DNA from: Dipylidium caninum
Taxonomy: Eukaryota > Platyhelminthes > Cestoda > Cyclophyllidea > Dipylidiidae
Assembly (NCBI GenBank): GCA_017562135.1
Contig: QEYB01001194.1
Span: 186,001 to 250,000, forward strand
DNA: 64,000 nucleotides
Direction of reading: 5' to 3'
Shown in pieces: positions 24,041 to 36,703 of the stretch. The notes below the pieces were generated by a model. That model saw only the letters and a program-made list of their open reading frames with translations. It had not been told where the DNA came from and made no database searches. Each line of letters starts with the position of its first letter. Positions within the stretch are counted from its first letter, which is position 1. A program made the translations under genes and the position numbers.

Positions 24041-27000
24041 TCACCGACGTGCTTGAAACTTCCGCCTTTCCTTGTTTGACATCTTCGTAGGGTCGCGGCA
24101 ACCCCGACCGCCCTCCCAATGATTTGCCGATGACTGAATTGTCAAACTCCGCTTGCAAGCTGAACAGAGAACTCCCGGTGTGTTCGTTATCGGCTGCTCA
24201 GTGGAACAAAAACCACAAATAGTGCGTGTGGCCCACAAAGTTTCGTGGGCTCCTGCCACCTCTTCATCGTGGCAAACATCACATGGGAAGGCACGCTTAC
24301 AGCATGGAAACCTGAAAACAACGAAATATAAGTTGTAAATCAGTGACAATGAACTAAAAATTTTTATCACAGCGAAATATATTCTAAGTGAATCAAAACA
24401 AATTAAGTTTTTGATAATATCATACATGAAAATTTCAGTAATTCTAAATTTACCTGAGCCAACGGAAGCTCATTTTATAGTGACTGCATGTTCCATTGTT
24501 TGGTAGTGGTGTGCCCTTTTGAATACGATAATTGGTGACAGGAGATTTACCCTCCCGTGATATGCGACTTCTTTTCTGTTCGGTAGCCTCCTTTTTCGAC
24601 TTGGTTATGAATAGGGAAGCAAACCGCGCAGCTAAGAAGGAAGAGAGCAAGGGTTAGGCGCTAGTAAGCAGACATGACGCTGATTAAGTAGTAAAATTAA
24701 GTAACGTTCATATCGAATGTCGGCAGTGGCCACTAGGTGTACACATATTTGAAAAGCCATAAAAGCAGGTCAGTCACTCACAAATACCGGCTAAATTGTT
24801 CATGGGTTTTGAAATAAATATGTCAGTAAAGAAGATCCCACAAAGAGACTGGCAATTGGTACAATGTTTTGCATTGACCCGATCTGGTTGCAGAGACTAT
24901 TAGTGAAAAAAATCAAAGGTTATTAACCTCACATTTGTGTAGGGACCCCCAAAATTGGTATCATATCATATAGTATTTATCGTTTCCACCAAATGCAAAT
25001 GCCTTGAACTGAGAGCAAACCAATACGCCGAACATAATTCTTGTACAAATGCCTATTTAACGAAAAACTTATACAAACCAGCGTTTTTTAGTATTCCGAT
25101 TGTTTTGGTTGACGATAACTACTTTACACCTCTGCTCAAAAAGAAAATGTTAATGGTGTCTGCGATGAAGAAGGCTAGGATAGCAGTAAAAACGTAAATC
25201 ATACTTCTGTAGAGTGTTCTTGTCATCTCGATGTCATTTTTGCCACACGATAAATAAGATTTCTAGTTTATGCAATTACAATGTTTGAGCTACTTCACAT
25301 TCGCTCACCGTGATTAGGGTTCCAGAATCTTTGCAATTAATGCAATTGACAATCAGGTCGCTCGACCGAATTGAAATTTTAGAGAGAAGGCAATTTGCGA
25401 ATTCGAAGGTGCCCGCACGATTAGAGAAAGAGTCAGCAAGTACAGCAGTGAACCAAAGACCAAGAACTTGTCGACAGCGTTGACATGACGAAGTATGTGG
25501 TGGTAGACAGACGATGGACTGTGTTGACTTCGTTCCTCCGTCATCAACTTTTATCGTTGACGTTGGTAATGGTGGAAGACGAAAAACCCAATCAAAAACG
25601 TACCTGCAGCGCGAGCAGATGCAACTAACAGGTAAACGGACCAGGAGGCAGGACCCGGCGTGTCCACGCAACTCAAGAGATTCGAAAGAAATGTATTGCT
25701 GCAAGATCGTAGGGTTGTCTCCATCTAATTCTTTATTTCCTTCCTCAGTCTCTAACACTTCATCCTTTATCTTCGTCTCCTTTTCACCATCCACCACACT
25801 AGCGTCCTTCGTATCTCCTTGCCTTGGCTTCGCCCTGTCTATGTTCATCTGATCCAAATCAGTAGAGTGGTTCGAAAGAGGGTTAAAGAGATCGGGCGTG
25901 TTGAAGCATTCAGGGATGCGTAACTCGGCATCTTCTTCGGAATCCGTGTCTCCAACCTTAGAGGAGAAGGCCAGTAAGAGGAAATGCGCCAATTACCAGG
26001 CTATATGCGTCAGTGAGGAGGCCATTTAAAGTCTTATCCAACCAGAAGAAAAATGGACGCAAGTAGAGGGACACTTTATTGATGGACTCATTGGCACGTT
26101 TTCGTTCATTCACCCAATCAGCAATTGCCTCGTTAAGTTTCCTAAAAAAGATGCAGATATTGCTTCTTTATTTCATTCTGTAAAGAAGCAAGTTCATAGT
26201 ACCGTAGTTACATTTGTGTTCCTAATGCACAAAAAACGACATTGAAAGATGAAGATTTTACCTAAATGTATTCCATAAAGGAATTGATTAAAAAATTTTG
26301 AACAAGTCTATATTAAGTGAGGGCGAATTGACATAGGAAAATAACAGGGAATTACATAAAAAAGAAATTGAAACGAGTGAAACAAAGCATGACGATGATC
26401 AAAATGTAACAGAGAATTATGATTGTTATGAGATAAACGACCAAAATTCAGAAACTTTGTATAAATAAAGAACCAATTCCCTATTATCAAGATAAATCAC
26501 TCAATATGCGGCAAAAATCATAGCACTACGACAAACAATGCTGGAAAAAATATAGGTAAAAGAAATACAATGAAGGATAAAAGCTTGTCACGTGATTTAA
26601 GAAAAAATGGAAAGAGTAGTGTGTAAGACTGTGAACACAGGAACAAAACCATAACAAAATAGCCAATATCTACTTCGGTCACTGGATAAAAATAACAAAC
26701 CCCACTATATGTACTTGGTAGCGACGGATGGAATATCACAAGTCCTTGGAACGCTCAGAAGTGGTGTAGATAATGGGTAATCAGCAGGAAGAGAAATCAT
26801 AATCAGTATTCTTTTTACTTCATGGGACTACATCCGAGACACAGGAAATTGGTTACAGACTTATATTAAAATAATTAAATAATATTGCAATACATACCCA
26901 ATCAGGATCTGTTGAAGAAAATAGGAGACAAAAAGTCTTGTCTTCATCGGTGTTTCCGGAAACCGACTTCAATAAATTAGGAGGATATCGTTTTAAAAGA

Positions 27001-27506
27001 CGGTCCACCTCTAAATCGCGCATTTTCTCGAGATCGCCAGGTTGCAAAGCGGTTATATAGGCCTGTTCAAGTCGCGCCGTAGGCCTATCTACTGCGGGTT
27101 GGGAAGGATTTTCGGAAATTACAATCTGCGAAGAGGGTGGACTAACGGATTTCGGATTGGGTTTGGGCATAAAAACCTGTTTAAGAGAACGTTGCAGTTT
27201 GTAATCGGCAAGAGTAATCCGGTTCGCGTTGTCTTCATCGGAAAGTTGGTGAGAGTAAGCACAATTGCCTCCATAAACGCACTGGCCGTTTAAGAAAAAC
27301 TTGCAAATAGGCTTTTTAACAGGGTCCGTAAGTTCAACCGGGCCAGTCCTCGGATTAACGTGGGAGAAGTAGCAATGAAACCCGTACGGGCAAAAACCGC
27401 TTTTGGCAAAAGAACGACAGCGAGTAGTGGGATGAGAGAATGGACAGGTGTCGCCTTTGATGCATAAACCTCTTTGGTAAAACTTGCAAGATGGGGGAGG
27501 ATCCAT
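24041..27506 (-). CDS. CCCH x3 - RWD-like - CHY zinc-finger protein
   Basis: Seven minus-strand exons keep one frame: 27506-26898, 26827-26715, 26141-25997, 25956-25309, 24896-24788, 24631-24454 and 24311-24041; 690 aa. The N-terminus has three CCCH fingers (CKFYQRGLC..CPFSH, CRSFAKSGFC..CYFSH, CKFFLNGQC..CAYSH), typical of RNA binding. A central RWD-like segment follows (ILIMISLPADYPLSTP). A middle part has paired CxxC motifs (CSRC, CQRC, CINC, CTNC). The C-terminus is a CHY-type zinc finger: GTCSHYKMSFRWLRFPCC, CDVCHDEE, CGFCSTEQP, CSACKRSL and HWEGGRGCRD, then a basic tail. CHY fingers occur in RCHY1 (with a RING) and in Hot13; here no RING is present. Function is not known to me; RNA-linked regulation is an inference from the CCCH fingers. 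ATG 27506 is the first Met and lies just before the first finger. Confidence 0.9.
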
Positions 27507-29303
27507 TCAAATGAGGAGAGGGGAAATTTTGCCTGGAAGGAAGTTCCTGCTGCAAGTGAAAATGCAAAAATAAAGGACCACAACCAGAGGTAAGGCTATC
27601 AACGAACCCGGCATTAAGTGGTGATAACCTTGACAAAGTCGACCTGTTTGCGTAAATAATCGGAATTAAAAATTTGTTATCGAATGGCTTTTGTAATAAG
27701 GCATAAATACCCGATTTTTGATTGCAGCACTTAATAGGCATTTTACTCAACTTATGACACTCTATTTCTTGCTAAGTAAACAACATTCCAAGACGTGTTA
27801 CAGATAATAATACCCGAGTACCGCATATTATGAAGGTCGGTATCAAGCTACTTCAAAGAACGAGTATACGTGGATATGAAGAATTTCATATAATATTGTT
27901 AATTTTGCCCCTCGTTTACGCTATAATTAAATGACCATGGTGAAGAGCAAACAAGTTATTCAGGGGACCAAAAAAGTCCGTGAGAAATAAATTGCGACTA
28001 CAATCAGTTAGTTGTACCGAAAATTGACCATGCACGAGAAACAGGCAACCTCATATTCACTTAGTTATTCATTTTTTCGAACCTTTTTCCTGGTTTTTCT
28101 CCCCAACTTGATATCAACTTCCTAAGTTCAATTCCAACCTAGATGAGGAAAACAAAACAGCAACATATTTAGTCCCAGCATCGTCTGACGGTCGTGTATT
28201 TAATTGGGCTGTGCCTGTTTTGTAACAATTGACCCAAACCTTCATAAAATTTCCTTATCGTTGAACTGAAAAGATAGTCTAGGCGTCAATGGGAAACTTT
28301 TAAGTTGCCTTACTTCTGAGGGTTTCAGATTTGCTATCTTGTAATGCATGCGTCATTGGCAATATAATGATTTTAAAATTAAGTTTCGTATTTGTCCATT
28401 TTTCATTTCCTCTTAGTGTATGCGTTTTATTAGCTTTACAAAATTTTTTGCGAATAAGATTGTTTTGTGTCCGCAATTTGGCGACGATATCAGAAATGAA
28501 TGAAAGTGTGTTACAACTTGCTGTCGGGGATAAATACCTTAATGTGCGGACAATTCCCCCAAACCCATAGTTAACGTACTAAGCCCTCTAAACTAATTTC
28601 CCACATCCTTGAATCCACTTTGATTCTAATCATATGCGGATGAAAACTAATTTTTATCACCAACCGCTTTTTTACACATGCAAATAAAGCAGCTGAGCAA
28701 TTATTCGACAAGCTGCATATATTCACATTTCCATTATCGTCCATACGTACAAAACGGTTTTATAAATATTTTTATAACGAAGATTTGTGTCAAGTACGAA
28801 TAGAGCTTCACACGCAGTTTCCGATAAATGCCTACGAATGAAGGCCTCAAGGTTGGTGAAAACAAATTTTTCGTGTTTGCTCTCCTTTAGGCATTAATTT
28901 AATAAGTGAATTTTCGTCATGCGTTAACAACTGTCCGTAAAGTGTGAGGCGAATCACTCTGACTTCCTAATTTTTGTTCACAACGGGAATGAACATTTGG
29001 GTCTTATGGCAAACCAATGAATGACCTAAGCTACTGGAGCCTAAAAGTCTTATTTACTTTAGGAAATTTTTGGAAAGTTTCATAATTGAGAAAAATGTCC
29101 GTATGTGTTTTCGGACAGCAATTTGTTAACGTCAGATAATAGTTAAATACACGTATGCTCATTCATAAATCCTGTTAAATTTTGCTTGAATGAATTTGCC
29201 CATAATTTGAATATACCGGATTACTTTAAACTGACCTTCCAGTTTGCGTTCCCTACGAGTGGACAGCGGTAGCCAATACGTAACAAAACTGGCTTCATCT
29301 CCG
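27507..29303. other. Divergent intergenic region, no gene recognised
   Basis: Lies between the starts of the minus-strand CCCH/CHY gene and the plus-strand FCHO gene, so it probably holds both promoters. The short frame at 28331-28570 has no support. A splice acceptor-like CCAG precedes 29244, which may mark a 5' UTR exon border of FCHO. Confidence 0.45.
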
Positions 29304-32300
29304 ATGAGTGGAGACAATAAGTTTTCCAACTTTTTCTGGGGCGAAAAGAATATGGGTTTTGAGTCATTAACACAGAATCTGAAATCCGGCTTTAAAAACA
29401 CGAGCGAGTTTTGTGATTTTCTTCGGGATATCAATACTATTGAGGAAAATTACGTCAAAGCTCTTGGTAAACTGTCCAGGCAAGCAGCCTCTTACAGCAC
29501 CGCTGGAAGCTTTAAGTTGTGGTGGTCTCTTTCCTCTTTTCTGGAGAAGTCTGTTTCATTGCGAAACAACCTTGAATCTGAGCGTTTGGCTCTATGGAAG
29601 GATGTTCAGAAGTATTTGGAAGATCTCCAGAAAAAACACAGAATTTTGAAGGAAAATGAAAATACAACACAAGAGGTTGTACATTCATTCCAAGTAGGCT
29701 GCAGCACAATACTACGATTATACAACTTTTGCACTAAACGCCGTTTTTTATGTAGATTGCGTCAACTCACTTGCAAAAAGCCAAGGAACTTTATCACACT
29801 CGATACAAAGAATATGAAAGGATCCGTCTGAGTGAATCGCGTTCTACTCGAGATATGGAAAAAGCAGAAACGAAGCTCAAAAAGGCTCAAGATGAGTATA
29901 AATACTCGGTTGAGAAATATAATAACTTGAGAATCCAATTTGTCGATAAAATGCGCGTGTCATGCGATCATTTTGAAGTATGCTTTTAGTTCTTTATCGA
30001 TTTCTTACCTAGCAAATGGAATTCTTTCATCTGACACAAATGTGCGCATTTTTTGGTCGGCTTGCGGAAGCTCTAGTTCAGTTCCGTAGCTCTCATCTCT
30101 CTATTGTCACTGATTTCAACCATCGACGTTCCTTGGAACTTACTCCCAATCTTCTGCTACTTAATATGATTGAAGAACGTGGCACTGGATGTCAAGAGCC
30201 ACTTCCTGCTGAATTTGAGGATGTGGAGGTTACTGCAGCATTTCTAAGGGAATCTGAAGAAATTAGTAGCGGTAGTGGCATTGGAGCCTCACAGTCATCA
30301 ACTCCATGTCCCTCCCATCTAAACTCTGATTCTAACAGTCTTCGTGCCGCCTCTGCTCTTCCAGGTTTGTTAACTCCACTTTCCTGCACTATGCTATCAT
30401 ATCTGCACTGAAACGCTTGATTTTAAGGATTTAAACCACGGTGTTTTTTTTTGTTTGACAATCTCAACCTAATTTAGAAATGTCTGTATCAATTCGTGTT
30501 AATCTTTGCCAGGTGAGACTTAAAGATTGCATAGACTCGTTTTAACTACAAATCATGAGCGCTCTAGTAAAAGCGGATGCGTACGATAGTATCTTGGTCA
30601 CTAAAGCCTTAGTTATCAGTAGGAGATTTTCCAGTAACTCGACAAAGGCCCTAATAATGGAAAAATCCTCACCTTTTCTGTAACGTTTGCATGAGTAAAT
30701 ATACGTGGGATCTTAGTAACTAAATATAGTGATTTTCAACCCCCACTCAGCTACCTTCTACAAATCAAATAACAGTCTTTTTTATATCTCAGCCTTCGGC
30801 ATTCAGGAGAGCCCATTGGCCAATCGCCAAAGCCCTTTTGATCCCTCGTGGCAGAGTTCCCCGAATGAGATCAATGGTATACATTGCAGCGGCCCAAGTC
30901 GACGAACTGGCATCCGTTTTCAGCGTCGAAATCGACAAAATTCGGCTGGATTAGAAATAGACAGTATGAGTGTGAATTCGAGTGAGAAGCACTCCGGGAT
31001 CGTTTGCGCAGCGGCTTGCAAATGTTCGAAACCTTGCTCGTTTACCCCGGAAGACTTGTAGGCCAATATTTTTCCATCATCTTCATTTTGTATATCTGAT
31101 TGGCGTCCTGTTGTATTAGTTGGACTTTTTTTTTCTGGAATGCCTTAACAGAAACATATTTGGACACTTGCTTCGTCCCATCCCTGTAATTTGTGATTGT
31201 AATTAACTTAGTTTAATGTCTGCAAAATTTCAAGGTAGTTGATAGAGACCCTTTCAATTATATCATCATCTGAATTTGTACACTGATTAGAGCATTTTTG
31301 CGATTTTCGATGATATTCCTTGAAATCCCATGGATTCTTGTCTTGCATTAACTCTTCCCATTTTCTCAAAGGTCTTCATCTTCCATAGGATTAACGATGC
31401 ATTTGTTTGGCTTAAAACTCCTATACTGTCATCCATGTCATACTGATTGAGTTTTTTTAAAGTGCACGACAGGAGGCTTTTTGTGATGCATTTCCGCTAC
31501 CTATTGAGTGCTTGGAGTAATTGCTCCAGTTCTTCCTTCTTGCTCGTCTTCATAATTTGCGTATCCTATAATGCGTATTTCGTCACATTATCGCTATCTT
31601 TCATTTTGTAGTGAACGATTAGTTCATCTTTTTGTCTCATCTCTGGCACTATGAGAGGGAGTGGTAAAATTGTGCGATACTGCTGCAATTTAGATATTTC
31701 AAAATATTCTATTGAAGTTCGCAGTTTTTTTATAACAAACAATGATTATCGCTTTTGTAAGTAACCTGCCTCTAAATTTCACTGATTTTGGAAATCTCTA
31801 AAACGCATTGCTTAGCTTGTTAACATTTTCACTTTGTTCCTCGACGTTGGGCTCTAGTTTAAATTCAGTGCGACATCCGATTAGCTTAATCGGATTCCTG
31901 ACTCCATTACTTGACGTCGATATTTGATGGAAGCGACATGATATGACCTACAAACTATTACCATAACACATACTGATTTTTTTAACTTTTCTATCTGCTG
32001 GGATTTTATAGAATTCTTGAGACTTTTTGTCTTTTATTTCCATATTCTTAGCCAATAGCCCCAGTGATATGTACCCTAAAGTCCCGCCACCGCCCACAGT
32101 AACTTGCATCCAAGTGGACGATGAAGGTTACAACATTCGTCCGGCAAATCCGTGGAAAAGCGAGCATTCGAGATCTCCATCCTCTAGTTCTAATGACAGC
32201 AGTGGTAGCGATAATAGTAGCCCCAGTCAGAAGACTTTCAAAGGAATAAAGGTACATTTACTGTCACTTACACTTTTCATACACATTTAGTCTACGTCTC

Positions 32301-35300
32301 AATTTGACATAATAGCGGGGTTTGACGTCCATTTCTTTCCTTTTTTATGTGCCATTTGTCACTTACAATGTCTAAATTATCGACTTCTGTGTTATCGATA
32401 GGATGCTTTGGTTGAGAAATATATAGTAGGTACGAACTCCATCTTTTCACTGTATCGCGTCACTGATTTCCATTTTGCAGCCTAACATGTTGCGGCTTCA
32501 AAGTTTTTGTCCCTTTATTTTATCAATAAGGGTTTGTCATTGGCAATTACTCGGAAGTCTCCCTATGTTACATAGAATGAGATGTCTATTTGGGTAGGCC
32601 TTATTGACTCTGGTATCATCTGTCACGATATGGATAAGTATTGTTTGTTTTTGGAAATGGGTGGAGCTGATGGTTAAGTGTGACGGTAGTGCGCACCATT
32701 TAGCAACTCGGTAAGATGAGGCTTTCATAATATCTTTTTTCCCCTATCCTGATTTATTCTATCAGGTGAATATTCGTCCCCTTGGTGAATTGTCCCCAGG
32801 GGTTGCAGAGTCAGCTCTATCACCAACCGCTTGTCTGACTTCAGGCGGTTCCGCCTCCCTCGTTGTGCGAGACTTTCGTCGACCACATACGTCAGCTGAC
32901 AAACCTTTTGCAACAATCTCTGCTGTGTCTTCACGTACCTCGAGTGCTCCTGGTGCTCCTATCATCATGGGAATGCGTGCTAATTCTGTTGCAACGGCTC
33001 CTTTGGTGCCTGTATTGCCTCCACCGCCTGGACAAGACACGATTTCCAGTCGGCGGGGTGGACGGGTTCCCCTTAGGAGGGGTGAGGGACCCTGTTGCTT
33101 GTACATCCAACGCACATTGAATCCTCTACCTCCACTTATTTATTCATTTATTCACAGTTGGAAAGACTTCTATTTTGCTTTCCCTCGCGTTCCTAGATGA
33201 ATCTCTCAAAGCATCAGTCAATGCAAGTGAAGCGGTCGAGGAAGCCTTCAATCCCTTTGAATTGCCACGGCGTGAGGAAGCAACTCCTACACCCCAAATG
33301 ATGACTGGGAGTTGGGAGGCCGTCTTCAATAAACCAGACGACAACAATGAGACTTACGACCGCTTGATTGACCTCCGCGACGACCAAGAAGGGGCTAAGT
33401 CCGATCTGAGCCCTCTTCAACCGACATCTGTGGAAAATAAAGTTAGTTGGGTGTTTTTTTTTCATAATTGCAGTTAATTTGTTTAAAAAATGACCCACTG
33501 AGATGGGGCTTCTGTTTTTTGAAAAACCAACAATTTGCATTGCTATCTTACTTGTTTTTTTCCCCTGCCTTTTGCCACATACCAAGTTGAGAGGCTTATA
33601 TTCGAGGAAAGCACGGCATTTCTCCAATTCCTTTTAGCTTCCTTTGACTATTCCCTTTGAAGTTGCAGCGGTTCCGCTTGGCATCTGAATGCCTTTTTGG
33701 CATATTTTCTGAGAAGCGAAACTCACTTTTGATCACTCTTTTTTTTCATTTTTATCTGTTAACCCACACCTTGAAAGCTTGTCCGTTTTTCTCTCCGTCT
33801 TGAATTTGTTGATCGCATTGATGCAGTTCACGTCTCAAGGCCTTATTTGGGTGAAAATACTGTCAAGTACAAAATATTGTCAAATACACATACCTAGTCA
33901 TTGACATCATCATTATCTTATGACCAATTTGGCCAATGACCTCAAGACAATGTTTTTTTTTTCGATAAGAAAGAAGGACATTAAAGGGAAAGGGATAGCC
34001 ATCTTTGAAGATTTGTCTACTTTCATCCACTCACAGATGTAACACTGATATGTCTTTTCTTCTGGCAATTTCAGTTTGAGGTGAATTTTTGACCCTTGTT
34101 TCCATCATCGGTTCACTAGAAATGCTCGACAGTTCCTCTCACCAAATTGAGTTCTTGATAATGTCCTTCGTCATTTATCATTAGGAGAAAATTCCTTGGG
34201 CGTCTTCCACATTGAAGGCATTCCTCACTTGCTACCATGTTCCACATGTTTACGTGTGGCATATAGTTGTCAAAGATGCCTATCCTACATCCTCATGGCT
34301 AATAACAAAGTCATGGACAACAGAGGCTGTGAACAGATGTGAAAAATAGCTGTCTACATGCATATTCCTCTCCTTCATACACTTGCTTTACTTACTTACT
34401 TACTTATCTCCACTTCCACCTTAGATGACGCTGCAGAATGTGTGGATGTTGGCAAAACAGGTATCTGCACTGTGTTTCATTTTGCGATATTCCCCTTCAT
34501 CCACAAGAGTATAGCGCATGTTTTGGCGTTATCATTATTGCCGTTGTTTTCACCTCCTATTCTCCTTGCTATTGTTGCTGCCGTTGCGGCAAAATTTGAT
34601 GCTCCTTTTGTGTCTCCTTCAGGATTCAGACGAATTATCCCTCTATTCGGTGAGTAACTTGAGCCCGAGCCACCACGCTGTCGAGCACGATTTCGTTTGC
34701 ACATTTATTGAGATAGCAATAAAAGCGGGCGTGAAGTAATATAGTTTCTTTTCGGCCTTCACAGGTTTCCCATGCACCCTCTGGCTGCATTGGATGACGA
34801 TGATACGTTGGGATCTCCTCCTCCACCCCCCACCTACCTCCCCGCTCCCGCTCCTCCTCCTCCTCCTCTTCCCCCTCCGCCTACCCTATCAACGCCAACG
34901 CCAACACCGCCACCGCCACCACCACAACATGTTTCCACGATTTTCCACTGAGGCGCGAGCCCCTCCGCCGCCTATTCACCCTTGCCAATTGCAATCGCTC
35001 TGACCGAGACATGGCGAGCCCAATTCCCAAACGGTGGAGGCAGCTCCTTTACAACTACCGAGCGTCCAGCTCAATCCCTTTTTGGGCAGGTGACTCTAGC
35101 GGTGGCTAGGGAGGACCTACGTCTCCTGACCCACTCCTACAAGTCTCATCTCAAACCTCTTGTCCTCATCTTTTCCCGTGCCCAGCGAATGCGTGGCCTC
35201 AAGTCCAGTTTTAGTGGTATCACTGTACAGTGAGTAACTGCGCCTAAATCTCCTATTGTCTGTATCAACTATTGAAAGGACATGAAATTGCGATTTTCCT

Positions 35301-36703
35301 CCCATTAATTATACCAAATTATGGTGAAAGTGAAGGCGCAGTCGTGCTCAATGCTCGTTGATGGTGAAATAGTGACAGGGGGACAACGGTTTCGTGTATG
35401 CTCTTTCGTAGAGATGCGGTAGCGTTTGAGCTCCAATGCATGCCTCAGTAAGTCCACTCACAAGTCACAGTTTCGTCATTCGCGTCGTAAACCGCGTAGA
35501 GGATGACGCCGCGTACCAAACTTTTTCAGGATTCAGAGATTGTCATCACAAGTTCCTTCGGCTTCCACCGCTTTCCAGGTGATTACTGCGAGCGGAGGAT
35601 ATTTGGTGTACAACAAATAGAATGTTTTATTAAAATTACTGCGCTTAAGTTCTCTGTCGGTGTCCACTCGACTTTGGTGTCATTAATGTTCACACAGACC
35701 GAATTTCTCTTTAGTGTGTCTTCTTTAACCTTCCATCCTGTCGCCTTGCACCTACGGAAATAGATTGGAGGGGCGAAGACGCAACGAGGCAGTATCGGGT
35801 GCGAATCCCTGGGACTCTTCTTTACCACCACCTTGTTGGGACGCAGAAGCGAGGCGCTGATGAGAGGGAGGAGGAATACACCGACTCTGCCTGTTGGATT
35901 ACATGGTCGAGGCGGCAGGCCTGCCACCACCCCATCACCATGTGCACTTTCTGGCGCGTTGTGAAAGACTACCACTGATTTCCGACTGGATTACTTTGTG
36001 CAGTGGCCTAAGTGCCTTCGTCCTCGTCTACAGGGGATAAGGATGTTGTAAACTCTTCCGACATCAAGGTATGAAGGCCTCTTTTTGGGGGATGCTCACT
36101 TACACGTGGTTAAATAAATTTGCCTAAGTTTAGTCTTTCAGAGATTTTGCCAGTCTTTTTCTACAAGACAGAAGTAGGTCCAATTTTTGTCGTTGGAGAT
36201 TTTGTAATCTCCAAGTCCTTCATGTCCGCCTTTCTCAGTTGTCAGAATTGCGTGTGAATTTGTTGATCGACGGTGGCGTTGTTCGAATGCAAAGTCAGCC
36301 CCTGGGCACTTGGGATGCTGAACAGACTCGGCGTCTTGGAGTATTCCTCTAACGCCCAGCGGTCCTCCCCAACGACAGCAACAGCAACACCTCGGTGTCG
36401 ATGTCTCGGGCAACATACGCGCCAAATTCTTCCTCACACACGTCCAGGAGCACCGCAGCCGGTTGCTCTACAGTTTTGCCGTGATGGCGGATGCCTCCCC
36501 AGTGGAGCCGTCCTGTCACTCGGCGCAGAATCTCTTCCCGGCGGCAGCGGCGGTGGGGCGGAAGCTATCGTCTGATGATGTGCAAGTACCGTCTTTTGGG
36601 TGACCGGTATTTCTGTGACCCGCCAGTGCCCCTGGCGCCGTTGACGCAGCCTCTGACGCCCCTCCTCCCTCCAGCCAGTTCTAAAGCCCAGTCTTCCGGG
36701 TGA
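29304..36703 (+). CDS. FCHO2: FCHO endocytic adaptor (F-BAR + muHD), 3' half with frame breaks
   Basis: FCHO proteins bend membrane and recruit AP-2 in clathrin endocytosis. Phase-consistent exons: 29304-29693, 29756-29977, 30013-30364, 30793-31057, 32065-32251, 32766-33081, 33197-33441, 34425-34460, a mini-exon ending 34649 (start 34623 or 34630) and 34765-35229. The F-BAR domain begins FWGEKNMGFESL and continues with a coiled-coil basic helix (DMEKAETKLKKAQDEYKY). The linker has VDDEGYNIRP, typical of FCHO, plus DPSW and NPF-type motifs. The muHD starts LPIAIALTETWRAQF and continues at 35412-35447, 35530-35578, about 35764 onward, about 36034-36069, and 36239-36703 (LLIDGGVVRMQSQPLGTWDAE; end YRLMMCKYRLLGDRYF). 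An in-frame TGA lies at 34949 and at least five one-base frame slips follow. The symbol is by similarity; FCHO1 and FCHO2 cannot be told apart. Either consensus errors or decay explain the breaks. Confidence 0.85.
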
